From assembly GCF_003097515.1 (NCBI RefSeq), contig NZ_CP029188.1:558001-622000 (forward strand): a stretch of DNA of 64,000 nucleotides, read 5' to 3'. The translations under genes were made by a program, and so were the position numbers. The DNA comes from Streptomyces tirandamycinicus (GTDB taxonomy: Bacteria > Actinomycetota > Actinomycetes > Streptomycetales > Streptomycetaceae). Positions 34,949-44,296 of this stretch are shown here, one piece after another (position 1 is the stretch's first letter; the number at the start of each line of letters is the position of its first letter). The notes under the pieces were generated by a model. That model saw only the letters and a program-made list of their open reading frames with translations, had not been told where the DNA came from and searched no databases.

Positions 34949-35215
34949 TCACAGGCCTCGGCTGCCGAACAGCGAACGGCGCAGCCGCCGCAGCGGCGCG
35001 AAGAGCGAGACGCGCGCGCTCTTGCTGCCGCGGCTGTGCGCGACGTCACGCGTGGTCAGCTCACGCATCAGGGAGGTCGCCTCGGCCGCTTCGCGCTGCG
35101 GCACGGCAGGTCCGCCGAGCACCGCGAGATGGCGGTCGAGACGCGAGCTGGTCGTGCTCGTCCCGCAGGTGATCGCAGGGACCCGCGCCCTGCTGCGCAT
35201 CGTTATCTGTTCCAT
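34949..35215 (-). CDS. Small conserved Streptomyces protein, basic
   Basis: 88 residues from ATG 35215, with GGGGAG 5 bp upstream; a GTG at 35227 would add four residues. The sequence ends in a very basic tail (SLFAPLRRLRRSLFGSRGL). The middle reads SSRLDRHLAVLGGPAVPQREAAEATSLMRELTTRD. It is a widespread but unnamed Streptomyces protein. The basic tail suggests binding to nucleic acid or to membrane phospholipid. It is divergent from the DUF4331 gene. Confidence 0.75.
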   Translation of the reverse strand: MEQITMRSRARVPAITCGTSTTSSRLDRHLAVLGGPAVPQREAAEATSLMRELTTRDVAHSRGSKSARVSLFAPLRRLRRSLFGSRGL

Positions 35216-35495
35216 GTCACTCCCCACCCGTACGAGGGCACCCGGCCCGGGCAGATTAACCCTATCGCCCCGGCCTCACACTCGTGTATCCCGCCTGAGC
35301 GATTCAGCACACACGTACGGGGGTTGACGACATCGGCGTGAATCCACCTGATTCCAGGGCGAGTTGGACACTCCGTGAAGTCGACCAAACCTCCGGCCGC
35401 ACAGCCCCGAACACCTGTCACCAGGCAGCAAGGACCGCCTCGTACACGACAGTCCACGCAGTCGACGAGAGTCCACGACAGGACGGGACCGAGAC

Positions 35496-37022
35496 ATGTT
35501 CTCTCATCTCATCAGGAGCACACAGGGGCGCAGGAACCTCGCCGCGCTCGTGTGTGGTGCGCTGGCGGCAGGGGGGCTCGCGGCCGCCGGAGTGAGCTCC
35601 GCACTCGCACCGGGCACCGCCAGCGCGTCCAGCCACCGGGAGGCCCCGCTGATCTCCGGGCAGCCGCAGTACGACACGACGGACGTGTACGCGTTCGTCA
35701 GCCCCGACCGGCCGGACACCACGACGATCATCGCGAACTGGCTGCCGTTCGAGGAGCCGGCGGGCGGACCGAACTTCTACCGCTTCGCGAACGACGCCCG
35801 CTACGACGTCAACATCGACTCCGACGGCGACGCCCGGGCCGACCTGCTCTACCGCTGGACCTTCCACGACCAGGTCAAGAACGGCGACACGTTCCTGTTC
35901 AACACGGGCCCGGTGACCAGCCTGGACGACCCGGACCTCAACATCACCCAGACCTACGACCTGGAGATGATCCGGCTGCGGGGCCACCGCGTGGTCTCCA
36001 CCACGAAGATCGCGAACGATGTGCCGGTCGCCCCGTCCAACGTGGGCAAGGCGTCCATGCCGGACTACGCGAAGCTCCGGAAGGAGGCGGTACGCGAGCT
36101 GAAGGGCGGCACCACCGTCTTCGCCGGCCAGGCCGACGACCCGTTCTTCCTCGACCTCCGGGTGTTCGACCTGCTGTACGGAGGCGACCTGTCCGAGGTC
36201 GGGCGCGACACCCTGAAGGGCTACAACGTCAACAGCATCGCCCTGCAGGTGCCCTCCGAGCACATCCGGCAGTCGGTGGGCCAGCCCGTGGTCGGGATCT
36301 GGACGACCACGCACCGCAGGACCGCGGGCGGGGACTGGACGCAGGTCTCCCGGCTGGGCATGCCGCTGGTGAACGAGGTCGTCATCCCGCTCAAGGACAA
36401 GGACAAGTTCAACGCGTCCAACCCGCTGAACGACGGGGACTTCCTGAAGTCCGTCACCAACCCGGAGCTCCCCAAGCTCATCGAGGGCATCTTCAAGATC
36501 GAAGCACCCGAGGAGCCGCGCGACGACCTGGTGTCGGTGTTCCTCACCGGGGTGAAGGACCTCAACCAGCCGCCGCACGTGCGCCCCGCCGAGGCACTGC
36601 GGCTGAACACGGCCGTGCCGCCCACGGGGGCGCCGAAGCGGCTGGGCGTGCTGGACGGCGACAACGCGGGCTTCCCGAACGGGCGCCGGCTGACCGACGA
36701 CGTCCTGGACATCGCGCTCCAGGTCGTCGAGGGCGAACTCGTCGGCAAGAAGAACGACCTGGGCGACGCCGTGGACAAGAACGACGTGGAGTTCGAGAAG
36801 GCCTTCCCGTACGTGGCACTGCCGACATCGGGCTCGGACGGGCCCCTGGCCGAGGCCGGCGGCAACCGCACCCAGCTCGACGGCGCCGAGCTGACCTCGG
36901 GCGGTATCGCGGACGACCGGACGATGATGGCGGTCTGGGCCGGAGCCGGAGGCGCGGGCGCCGTGTTCGCCGTACTCGGACTCGTGTGGTGGCGGACGCG
37001 GCGTCGCGGCAGGTGGTCATGA
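35496..37022 (+). CDS. DUF4331 secreted, membrane-anchored protein
   Basis: 508 residues from ATG 35496. A signal peptide (about 1-45, ending SSALAPGTASA) is followed by the DUF4331 start SSHREAPLISGQPQYDTTDVYAFVSPD. The domain has several acidic Asp/Asn loops (NIDSDGDARADLLY) that look like metal-binding loops. A C-terminal helix (AVWAGAGGAGAVFAVLGLVWW) with an Arg-rich tail anchors it. It acts outside the membrane; its role is unknown. It is translationally coupled to the TPR gene (ATGA overlap at 37019). Confidence 0.88.
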   Translation: MFSHLIRSTQGRRNLAALVCGALAAGGLAAAGVSSALAPGTASASSHREAPLISGQPQYDTTDVYAFVSPDRPDTTTIIANWLPFEEPAGGPNFYRFANDARYDVNIDSDGDARADLLYRWTFHDQVKNGDTFLFNTGPVTSLDDPDLNITQTYDLEMIRLRGHRVVSTTKIANDVPVAPSNVGKASMPDYAKLRKEAVRELKGGTTVFAGQADDPFFLDLRVFDLLYGGDLSEVGRDTLKGYNVNSIALQVPSEHIRQSVGQPVVGIWTTTHRRTAGGDWTQVSRLGMPLVNEVVIPLKDKDKFNASNPLNDGDFLKSVTNPELPKLIEGIFKIEAPEEPRDDLVSVFLTGVKDLNQPPHVRPAEALRLNTAVPPTGAPKRLGVLDGDNAGFPNGRRLTDDVLDIALQVVEGELVGKKNDLGDAVDKNDVEFEKAFPYVALPTSGSDGPLAEAGGNRTQLDGAELTSGGIADDRTMMAVWAGAGGAGAVFAVLGLVWWRTRRRGRWS

Positions 37023-38335
37023 CGCGGACCATGCGGTCCGGGTGGCGCCTGGGGGCCGGGGTGGTGGGACTGGCGTTCGTGCTGACCGCCGCGGGAGCGG
37101 TGCTGGGCGGCCCGGACGAGGTGCCCGCGGCCCCGGCCGCCGCGGGGGCGGTGACCCCCGGGGCGGCTCCCGGGCAGGGGGTGCGCGCCCTCCAGGCCCG
37201 GCTGAAGGCGCAGCCCAAGGACGCGGGCGCCTGGGCTGCGCTCGGCGCGGCCTACGTCGAGGAAGCCCGGGCAGGCGGCGACCCGTCGCGGTATCCGCAG
37301 GCCGCAGAGGCGTTCGCCCGCTCGCTGCGGCTGCGGCCCGACGGCAACGCCGACGCGCTCGCCGGCCGGGCGGCCCTGGCGGCGGCACGGCACGACTTCC
37401 CCGCGGCGCTCCGGGACGCCGACCGGGCGCTGGTGGTCAACCCGTACAGCGAGCACGGCCTCGCCGTGCGGATCGACGCGCTCGTCGAACTCGGCCGCTA
37501 TCCGGCGGCGCTGGACGCGGCGCGCCGGGCGGACGCCCGCCGGCCGGGCATCCCGGTGTTCACCCGGCTCGCCTATGTGCGGGAACTGCGCGGGGACACC
37601 AAGGAGGCGCGGCGCGTGCTGGAGCTGGCGCGGAACGCGGCGACCACCCGGGCCGACGTCGCCTACACGGCGACGGCGCTCGGCCGGCTCGCCTGGTCCC
37701 AGGGCGGGTACGACGAGGCGCTGCGGCAGTGCGGCCAGGCCCTGAAGGCCGAACCGGACCATCTGGAGGCCCGCGAGTGCCGTGCCCGGGCCCTCACCGG
37801 AAAGGGGCAGCTTGCCGCCGCCATCGCGGAGTTCGAGGAGATCGTCGACCGGTCCCCGCTGCCGGGGCGGCTGGTCGCGCTCGGCGAGCTCTACGAGGCG
37901 AGCGGCAGGCCCGGGCCCGCCCGTCGCCAGTACGAGGTGCTCGGCACCTGGGCCGGGCTCGCCAAGGCGGGCGGGGTGAACCCGGACCTGGACACGGCGC
38001 TCGCCGCCGCCGACCACGGCGACCGCGCCGAGGCCCTGCGGGCGGCCCGCGCCGAATGGCAGCGCCGCCGCACCGTGCACACCGAGGACGCCCTCGCCTG
38101 GGCGCTGCATCGCGCGGGGCGCTCCGAGGAGGCCCTGCCCCATGCGCGGGCGGCGACCGCGACGGGTTACCGGGACGCGACCTTCCTCTATCACCGCGGC
38201 ATGATCGAACGCGCCGCGGGCGAGCGGGCAGCCGCGCGTGCCTCGCTGTCCCGTGCCCTGGAGCTCAATCCCGCCTTCTCCCCCCTCGGCGCGCGCGAGG
38301 CGCGCCGCGCCCTCGACGGACTGGAGGCGACATGA
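37019..38335 (+). CDS. TPR protein, exported, partner of DUF4331
   Basis: 438 residues from ATG 37019. It has a signal peptide or anchor (about 12-35), then tetratricopeptide repeats from about 58 to 430, including AGAWAALGAAYVEEARAGG, YPQAAEAFARSLRLRPDGNADAL and DFPAALRDADRALVVNPYSEHG. It is probably an extracytoplasmic scaffold for the DUF4331 protein. Its stop overlaps a small reading frame at 38332 (ATGA), so the operon once continued. Related operons end in a nickel/cobalt-type transporter, which is missing here. Confidence 0.88.
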   Translation: MTRTMRSGWRLGAGVVGLAFVLTAAGAVLGGPDEVPAAPAAAGAVTPGAAPGQGVRALQARLKAQPKDAGAWAALGAAYVEEARAGGDPSRYPQAAEAFARSLRLRPDGNADALAGRAALAAARHDFPAALRDADRALVVNPYSEHGLAVRIDALVELGRYPAALDAARRADARRPGIPVFTRLAYVRELRGDTKEARRVLELARNAATTRADVAYTATALGRLAWSQGGYDEALRQCGQALKAEPDHLEARECRARALTGKGQLAAAIAEFEEIVDRSPLPGRLVALGELYEASGRPGPARRQYEVLGTWAGLAKAGGVNPDLDTALAAADHGDRAEALRAARAEWQRRRTVHTEDALAWALHRAGRSEEALPHARAATATGYRDATFLYHRGMIERAAGERAAARASLSRALELNPAFSPLGAREARRALDGLEAT

Positions 38336-38445
38336 CCCGGACACCGGGCCGGCCCGGCGGCGATGCGCCCTCCCACGCCCTGCTCCGCAGGAGTCCGGCC
38401 CCTCCCCCGCCCGAAGCCGGGGGCTTCCTCGGAGGTTCCCGATGA
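38332..38445 (+). CDS. Small 37-residue reading frame in the DUF4331 operon
   Basis: Begins inside the TPR stop codon and ends inside the next start (ATGA at 38442). The peptide is Pro/Gly-rich (APPPPEAGGFLGGSR) and matches nothing I know. It may be the remains of a gene damaged by the rearrangement downstream. Confidence 0.35.
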   Translation: MTRTPGRPGGDAPSHALLRRSPAPPPPEAGGFLGGSR

Positions 38446-38807
38446 CCGATCCGATCCTCGGCACCCTCGCGGCGCTGCTCGCGCTCCTGGCACTGGCCGC
38501 CGGTGCACGGGGGTGCCTGACCCGCGTCCCCGCGCCCGGCTCCGGGCGGGCGGTGCCGGCCACGGCGCGGGAAGCCGCCGGCGCGCGGGAGGGGGCGGCG
38601 GTGACCGGCACGCGCACCGCCCCGAGTGCAGCCGCATCCGGATCTGGACGTCGGCGGCGACCTTGTTGTCCAGCGCCTCCACGGCGTCCCACACCGCGCC
38701 GAGGCCGAAGATCGCACGGGCCGCGGTCTGCGCCCGGACGATCTCCTCGATCGACGCCCCCGTCTCCTCGCGAAGGCGGTGCAGGAAGGTCGAACCACCC
38801 GTGTTGA
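38442..38807 (+). CDS. Small membrane-anchored frame that runs into the GDH relic
   Basis: Residues 1-30 (MTDPILGTLAALLALLALAAGARGC) form a plausible membrane anchor, coupled by ATGA to the upstream frame. From about residue 61 (38623 on) the frame reads antisense through the glutamate dehydrogenase fragment, so the 121-residue product is a chimera. The original gene was probably longer and different. Confidence 0.35.
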   Translation: MTDPILGTLAALLALLALAAGARGCLTRVPAPGSGRAVPATAREAAGAREGAAVTGTRTAPSAAASGSGRRRRPCCPAPPRRPTPRRGRRSHGPRSAPGRSPRSTPPSPREGGAGRSNHPC

Positions 38808-38898
38808 CGGTGTCGTTGACCAGCACGGTGGTGACGATCTCGCGGCGCAGCGCATGGCCGTCGACGGCCTCGGGGAACTTCTCCCGCAGCGGCTTCGG
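38623..38898 (-). pseudogene. Fragment of NAD-dependent glutamate dehydrogenase (large type)
   Basis: On the minus strand 92 residues read in frame as the C-terminal part of the 1600-residue class of NAD-glutamate dehydrogenase. Key parts are PKPLREKF, ALRREIVTTVLVNDTVNTGG, FLHRLREETGASIEEIVRAQ, WDAVEALDNKVAADVQ and RLHS. There is no start, no stop and no neighbouring GDH sequence. Both ends break into unrelated sequence, inside the small operon gene on one side and cobD on the other. The right boundary may reach 38967. The full enzyme, which makes 2-oxoglutarate and ammonium, should be elsewhere in the genome. Confidence 0.8.
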
Positions 38899-38967
38899 GA
38901 TCCGCTCGCCCTGGCGGCCGAAGATGCTGAGGACCTCGACCGGGCCCTTCCCCGTGCTGCCGAACCA

Positions 38968-39672
38968 GTGCGGCAGGCCGCCACCTGGGCCGTCGTCGGC
39001 GGCACCTCGCTGGGCCGGGAGGCCCGCGCGGTCGCCGGGGCGCTGGCGGCCGGGGACCTCGACGTCGCCCGGGAGCGGCTGCCGCACCTGTGCGGACGCG
39101 ACCCGCAGGCACTGGACGGCCCCGGCATCGCCCGCGCCGTCGTCGAGTCCGTCGCCGAGAACACCTCGGACGCCGTCGTGGGCGCTCTCGTCTGGGGCGC
39201 GATCGGCGGGGTCCCGGGCCTGCTCGGGTTCCGCGCCGTCAACACCCTGGACGCGATGGTCGGTCACCGGTCACCGCGCTACCGGCGGTACGGCTGGGCG
39301 TCGGCCCGGCTCGACGACCTCGCGGGCTGGCCCGGGGCCAGGCTCACGGCGGCGCTGGCGACCGTCGCGGGCGGCGACCCGCGCGGCGCGGCCCGCGCCT
39401 GGCGCCGGGACGCCGCGAAGCACCCGAGCCCCAACGCGGGGCCCGTGGAGGCCGCGTTCGCCGGGGCCCTCGGCGTACGGCTCGGCGGGACGCTGTCGTA
39501 CGGCGGACGGGTAGAGCACCGGCCCGTGCTCAACGGCGACGGCGGGCGGGCCGTCGAGCTCGCCGACATCGAGCGGGCGGTGCGGCTCTCCCGGCGGGTG
39601 GGAGTGCTGGCCCTCGCGGTGTGCGCGGGCGGGCGCCTCGCGGCCCGGGCCCTGCGGCGGAGGCGCGCATGA
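38968..39672 (+). pseudogene. cobD: Adenosylcobinamide-phosphate synthase CbiB/CobD, 5' end lost
   Basis: 234 residues of clear CobD from [21 protein letters not shown] through [67 protein letters not shown] and [29 protein letters not shown]. The first quarter, about 80 residues with the first membrane helices, is replaced by antisense GDH sequence. The coordinates start at the GTG 38968, which has no good ribosome-binding site. CobD joins aminopropanol phosphate to adenosylcobyric acid in the membrane. The stop overlaps the cobQ start (ATGA), so the original operon is intact from here on. Probably inactive unless a start rescues it. Confidence 0.8.
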
Positions 39673-41462
39673 ACGGGGGCGGACTGCTGGTCGCCGGCAC
39701 CACCTCGGACGCCGGCAAGAGCGTCGTGACGGCGGGGATCTGCCGCTGGCTGGTGCGCCGGGGCGTGAAGGTCGCGCCGTTCAAGGGGCAGAACATGTCC
39801 CTCAACTCCTTCGTCACGCGTGAGGGCGCCGAGATCGGCCGGGCGCAGGCCATGCAGGCGCAGGCCGCCCGGGTGGAGCCGACGGCCCTGATGAACCCGG
39901 TGCTGCTGAAGCCCGGCGGCGACCGCTCCAGCCAGGTCGTGCTGATGGGCAGGCCGGTGGGTGAGCTGAGCGCACGCGGGTTCTTCGGGAGGCCGGGACC
40001 CGCGGCGCGGCCGGAGCACGGTGCGCAGGCCCCCGGGGGCCTGCCGGGCGGGACCGGGGGCCCACCCGGGGGGATGCTCCGCGGAGGGCGCCAGGAGGCG
40101 CTGTTCGAACCGGTGATGGCCTGCCTCGAGGAGCTCCGCGGCACCTATGACGCGGTGATCTGCGAGGGCGCCGGCAGCCCCGCGGAGATCAATCTGCGGC
40201 GTACGGACATCGTCAACATGGGCATCGCCCGTGCCGCGCGCCTCCCCGTGCTGGTCGTGGGCGACATCGACCGGGGCGGGGTCTTCGCCCAGTTCTTCGG
40301 TACCACGGCGCTGCTGGCCCCCGAGGACCAGGAGCTGGTCGCGGGCTACCTCGTCAACAAGTTCCGCGGTGACGTCTCGCTGCTGCAGCCGGGGCTGGAG
40401 ATGCTGCACGGGCTCACCGGACGGCGGACGTACGGCGTGCTGCCGTACGCACACGGGCTCGGCATCGACGAGGAGGACGGGCTGCGGGTCTCCCTGCGCG
40501 GCGCCGTGCGCGAGTCGGTGGTGGCGCCGCCGGTCGGCGAGGACGTGCTGCGGGTGGCCGTCTGCGCCGTGCCGCTGATGTCCAACTTCACCGACGTGGA
40601 CGCGCTGGCGGCCGAGCCGGGCGTGATCGTGCGCTTCGTCGACCGCCCCGAGGAGCTGGCCGACGCCGACCTGGTGATCGTGCCCGGTACCCGCGGCACC
40701 GTGCGCGCCCTGGAGTGGCTGCGCGAGCGGGGCCTCGCGGGCGCGCTCGCCCGGCGGGCGGCCGAGGGCCGGCCCGTGCTCGGCATCTGCGGCGGCTTCC
40801 AGGTGCTCGGTGAGCACATCGACGATGACGTCGAGTCGCGGGCCGGAGCGGTGCCGGGGCTCGGACTGCTCCCCGTCCGGGTGCGGTTCGCCGCGGAGAA
40901 GACCCTCGCCCGCCCGTCGGGCGAAGCGCTGGGGCAGCCCGTCGAGGGGTACGAGATCCATCACGGCGTCGCCGAGGTGCTCGGCGGCGAGCCCTTCCTC
41001 GACGGCTGCCGGGTCGGTGAGGTGTGGGGCACCCACTGGCACGGGTCGCTGGAGAGCGACGGGTTCCGCCGGGCCTTCCTGCGGGCCGTCGCCGCGGCGG
41101 CGGGGCGCCGCTTCGTCCCCGCCCCGGACACCTCCTTCGCCGATCTGCGCGAGGCCCAGCTCGACCGGCTGGGCGACCTCGTCGAGGAGCACGCGGACAC
41201 CGACGCGCTGCTCCGCCTCATCGAGGGCGGCGCGCCCTCGGGCCTTCCGTTCATCCCGCCGGGCGCACCCGACTTCCCCGCCACGACCGCCACGACCGCC
41301 ACGACCGTTGCGAACGCCGCGACCGCTGCAACCGCTGCGAACGCCGCAACCGCTGCAACCGCCGCAACCGCTGCAACCGCCGCGACCGCTGCAACCGTTG
41401 CGAACGCCGCGAAGGTTGCGAACGCCGCGAACGCCGCCGGAACCCCAGGAGCCGCACAGTGA
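39669..41462 (+). CDS. cobQ: Cobyric acid synthase
   Basis: 597 residues from ATG 39669. The N-terminal ATPase has [15 protein letters not shown] and [29 protein letters not shown]. The C-terminal class I amidotransferase has the nucleophile in [12 protein letters not shown] and the His in GTHWHGSLE. It amidates four side chains of adenosylcobyrinic a,c-diamide using glutamine. Two oddities: a Gly/Pro-rich insert of about 30 residues (about 112-140) between VGELSARG and GRQEALF, and a C-terminal Ala/Thr/Asn tail of about 55 residues built from 9-bp repeats. Overlaps cobD and the chelatase gene by 4 bp each. Confidence 0.93.
   Translation: MNGGGLLVAGTTSDAGKSVVTAGICRWLVRRGVKVAPFKGQNMSLNSFVTREGAEIGRAQAMQAQAARVEPTALMNPVLLKPGGDRSSQVVLMGRPVGELSARGFFGRPGPAARPEHGAQAPGGLPGGTGGPPGGMLRGGRQEALFEPVMACLEELRGTYDAVICEGAGSPAEINLRRTDIVNMGIARAARLPVLVVGDIDRGGVFAQFFGTTALLAPEDQELVAGYLVNKFRGDVSLLQPGLEMLHGLTGRRTYGVLPYAHGLGIDEEDGLRVSLRGAVRESVVAPPVGEDVLRVAVCAVPLMSNFTDVDALAAEPGVIVRFVDRPEELADADLVIVPGTRGTVRALEWLRERGLAGALARRAAEGRPVLGICGGFQVLGEHIDDDVESRAGAVPGLGLLPVRVRFAAEKTLARPSGEALGQPVEGYEIHHGVAEVLGGEPFLDGCRVGEVWGTHWHGSLESDGFRRAFLRAVAAAAGRRFVPAPDTSFADLREAQLDRLGDLVEEHADTDALLRLIEGGAPSGLPFIPPGAPDFPATTATTATTVANAATAATAANAATAATAATAATAATAATVANAAKVANAANAAGTPGAAQ
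41278..41445. repeat. 9-bp repeat tract encoding an Ala/Thr tail of CobQ
   Basis: Degenerate GCAACCGCT-type units run for about 160 bp at the 3' end of cobQ, giving A-T-A tripeptide repeats with some A-N-A. Confidence 0.85.
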
Positions 41463-43669
41463 GCAACGCACCCCACTATCCGTTCACGGCGGTCGTCGGC
41501 ATGGACGACCTGCGGCTCGCCCTGCTGCTGAACGCGGTCAGCCCCGCCGTCGGCGGTGTGCTGGTGCGCGGGGAGAAGGGCACCGCCAAGTCGACGGCGG
41601 TGCGCGCCCTCGCCGCGCTGATGCCCGATGTCGACGTGGTCGCGGGCTGCCGGTTCTCCTGCGCGCCCGGCGCGCCGGACCCGGAGTGCCCGGACGGACC
41701 GCACGAGGCCGCCCCGGGCACGGCGCGCCCGGCCCGGATGGTCGAACTGCCCGTCGGCGCCTCGGAGGACCGGCTGGTCGGCGCGCTCGACATCGAACGG
41801 GCCCTGGCGGACGGGGTGAAGTCGTTCGAGCCGGGCCTGCTCGCCGACGCGCACCGGGGCGTGCTCTACGTCGACGAGGTCAACCTGCTCCACGACCACC
41901 TGGTCGACCTGCTGCTGGACGCGGCCGCGATGGGCGCCTCCTACGTGGAACGGGAGGGCGTGTCCGTACGGCACGCGGCGCGTTTCCTGCTCGTCGGCAC
42001 GATGAACCCCGAAGAGGGCGAGCTGCGGCCGCAGTTGCTGGACCGCTTCGGGCTGACGGTGGAGGTCGCCGCCTCCCGGGAGCCGGAGCAGCGGGTGGAG
42101 GTGGTGCGGCGCAGGCTCGCGTACGACGACGACCCCTCGGCCTTCGCCGCCCGCTGGGCGGCGGAGGAGGCCGCGCTGCGCGCACGCATCACGGCGGCGC
42201 GGGCGACACTGCCCCGGGTGGAGCTCGGGGACGCGGCGCTGCGGCAGATCGCCGCCACCTGCGCGGCGTTCGAGGTGGACGGCATGCGCGCCGACATCGT
42301 GATGGCCCGTACCGCGGCGGCCCTGGCCGCCTGGGCGGGCCGTACGGACGTACGCGAGGAGGACGTGCGGCAGGCCGCGCTCCTCGCGCTCCCCCACCGG
42401 CGCCGGCGCAACCCCTTCGACGCGCCCGGCCTCGACGAGGGCAAACTCGACGAGACCCTGGAGCGGTTCGGCGGGGACGACCGGCCGGACGCCGATCCCG
42501 ACCCCGATCCGGACCCCGATCCGGACCCGGATCCCGGCACGGACCCGTCCGGCCCGGACGGCGGCCCCGGCGGCCCCGGCGGCAACGGCGTCCCGCCCCA
42601 GGGCCAGGGGCCGGACTCCGCCGCCTCCGCGGGACAGCCCGAGCGGTCGGAGCCGTCCGGGCCGTCCGGGCCGTCCGAACCGACCGAGCCGTCCGCGCCG
42701 CCCGCCGGGCAGCCGGAGCCCTCCGGAACGCCCGCCGCGGGCGCGGCCGAGCGGGCCGCCGAACGGGCCGGGGAGCCGTTCCGTACCAGGACCCTCAGCG
42801 TGCCCGGTCTCGGTGAGGGCGCCGCCGGACGCCGCTCCCGGGCCCGAACCGAGCACGGCAGGACCACCGGAGCGCGCCGGCCGCGGGGGGCGCTGACCGG
42901 GCTGCACCTGGCGGCGACCGTACGGGCGGCGGCGCCGCACCAGCGAGCCCGGGGCCGTTCCGGACCGGGCCTCGTGGTGCGCCGGGACGATCTGCGGCAG
43001 GCCACCCGCGAGGGCCGCGAGGGCAATCTCGTGCTCTTCGTCGTCGACGCCTCCGGCTCCATGGCGGCGCGCCGGCGCATGGGCTCGGTGAAGGGGGCGG
43101 TGCTGTCGCTGCTGCTCGACGCCTACCAGCGCCGGGACAAGGTCGGTCTGGTCACCTTCCGGGGCGCCGGGGCGGAGGTGGCGCTGCCGCCGACCTCGTC
43201 CGTGGACGCCGCCGCGGCACGGCTCGGGGAGCTGCCGACCGGCGGCCGGACCCCGCTGGCCGCCGGACTGCTGAGGGCCCACGACGTGCTGCGGGTGGAG
43301 CGGTTGCGCGACCCGTCGCGGCGCCCGCTCCTGGTGGTCGTGACCGACGGCCGCGCCACCGGGGCGGGCGGCGGCGACGCCCTCGCGCTCGCCGGGCGCG
43401 CCGCCCGGCTGCACGCCGCCGAGGGCACGGCCGCGGTGGTCGTGGACTGCGAGGCGGGCCCGGTGCGGCTCGGCCTCGCCGGGAGTCTCGCCCGTGACCT
43501 CGGCGGCACCGCCGTCACCCTGGACGAGCTGCGCGCCGACAGCATCGCGGGGCTGGTCCGGGACGTACGGGCGGCGGGAACGGGAACCGGACCGAGAACC
43601 GGAACCGGAACCGGAACGGCAAAGGCAACGGCAACGGGCAGCAGGGTCCGCGACAGGAGGGCAGCGTAG
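41459..43669 (+). CDS. Fused magnesium/cobalt chelatase ChlI-ChlD-type subunit
   Basis: 736 residues from GTG 41459. Residues 1-330 are the AAA+ ATPase (P-loop [10 protein letters not shown], Walker [24 protein letters not shown], sensor [23 protein letters not shown]). Residues about 335-445 are an acidic Asp/Pro and Pro/Ser linker (DPDP repeats near 42480-42545). The rest is a VWA domain with the metal site [12 protein letters not shown]. With CobN such proteins insert cobalt into hydrogenobyrinic a,c-diamide. CobN itself is not in the window, and the overlap with cobQ leaves no room for it. Co-transcribed with cobO (TAGTG overlap). Confidence 0.88.
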   Translation: MSNAPHYPFTAVVGMDDLRLALLLNAVSPAVGGVLVRGEKGTAKSTAVRALAALMPDVDVVAGCRFSCAPGAPDPECPDGPHEAAPGTARPARMVELPVGASEDRLVGALDIERALADGVKSFEPGLLADAHRGVLYVDEVNLLHDHLVDLLLDAAAMGASYVEREGVSVRHAARFLLVGTMNPEEGELRPQLLDRFGLTVEVAASREPEQRVEVVRRRLAYDDDPSAFAARWAAEEAALRARITAARATLPRVELGDAALRQIAATCAAFEVDGMRADIVMARTAAALAAWAGRTDVREEDVRQAALLALPHRRRRNPFDAPGLDEGKLDETLERFGGDDRPDADPDPDPDPDPDPDPGTDPSGPDGGPGGPGGNGVPPQGQGPDSAASAGQPERSEPSGPSGPSEPTEPSAPPAGQPEPSGTPAAGAAERAAERAGEPFRTRTLSVPGLGEGAAGRRSRARTEHGRTTGARRPRGALTGLHLAATVRAAAPHQRARGRSGPGLVVRRDDLRQATREGREGNLVLFVVDASGSMAARRRMGSVKGAVLSLLLDAYQRRDKVGLVTFRGAGAEVALPPTSSVDAAAARLGELPTGGRTPLAAGLLRAHDVLRVERLRDPSRRPLLVVVTDGRATGAGGGDALALAGRAARLHAAEGTAAVVVDCEAGPVRLGLAGSLARDLGGTAVTLDELRADSIAGLVRDVRAAGTGTGPRTGTGTGTAKATATGSRVRDRRAA

Positions 43670-44277
43670 TGCCGCAGGGAAAGCCGGACGTCGTCCCGGA
43701 CGACGGTCTCACCACCCGCCAGCGCCGCAACCGGCCGCTGGTGATGGTGCACACGGGCATCGGCAAGGGGAAGTCCACCGCCGCCTTCGGGATGGCGCTG
43801 CGCGCCTGGAACCAGGGCTGGCCGGTCGGGGTGTTCCAGTTCGTCAAGTCGGCGAAGTGGCGGGTCGGCGAGGAGAACGCGCTCCGGGTCCTCGGCGCGA
43901 GCGGCGAGGGCGGCACCGTCCACTGGCACAAGATGGGCGAGGGCTGGTCCTGGATCCAGCGCCCTCCGGCCGAGGGCGAGCAGTCCCACGAGGACAAGGC
44001 GCGCGAGGGCTGGGAGCAGGTCAAGCGGGATCTGGCCGCCGAGACGTACCGGTTCTACGTGCTCGACGAGTTCGCCTACCTGCTGCACTGGGGCTGGATC
44101 GACACGGCCGAGGTGGTCGAGGTGCTCCGCGACCGGCCCGGGACCCAGCACGTCGTCGTCACCGGCCGCAACGCCCCGCGGGAACTCGTGGAGTTCGCCG
44201 ACCTGGTGACCGACATGTCCAAGGTCAAGCACCCGATGGACGCGGGCCAGAAGGGTCAGCGGGGCATCGAGTGGTGA
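43669..44277 (+). CDS. cobO: Cob(I)yrinic acid a,c-diamide adenosyltransferase
   Basis: 202 residues from GTG 43669, which shares its first base with the upstream TAG. The P-loop is GIGKGKSTAAFGMALRAWNQ, followed by VGVFQFVKSAKWRVGEENAL, FYVLDEFAYLLHWGWI and VVVTGRNAPRELVEFADLVTDM, all typical of CobO/BtuR. It transfers the adenosyl group of ATP to the corrinoid cobalt. Full length. The chain of overlaps places it in one cob operon. Confidence 0.95.
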   Translation: MPQGKPDVVPDDGLTTRQRRNRPLVMVHTGIGKGKSTAAFGMALRAWNQGWPVGVFQFVKSAKWRVGEENALRVLGASGEGGTVHWHKMGEGWSWIQRPPAEGEQSHEDKAREGWEQVKRDLAAETYRFYVLDEFAYLLHWGWIDTAEVVEVLRDRPGTQHVVVTGRNAPRELVEFADLVTDMSKVKHPMDAGQKGQRGIEW

Positions 44278-44296
44278 CGCGGTCGGCAGGCAGAAC

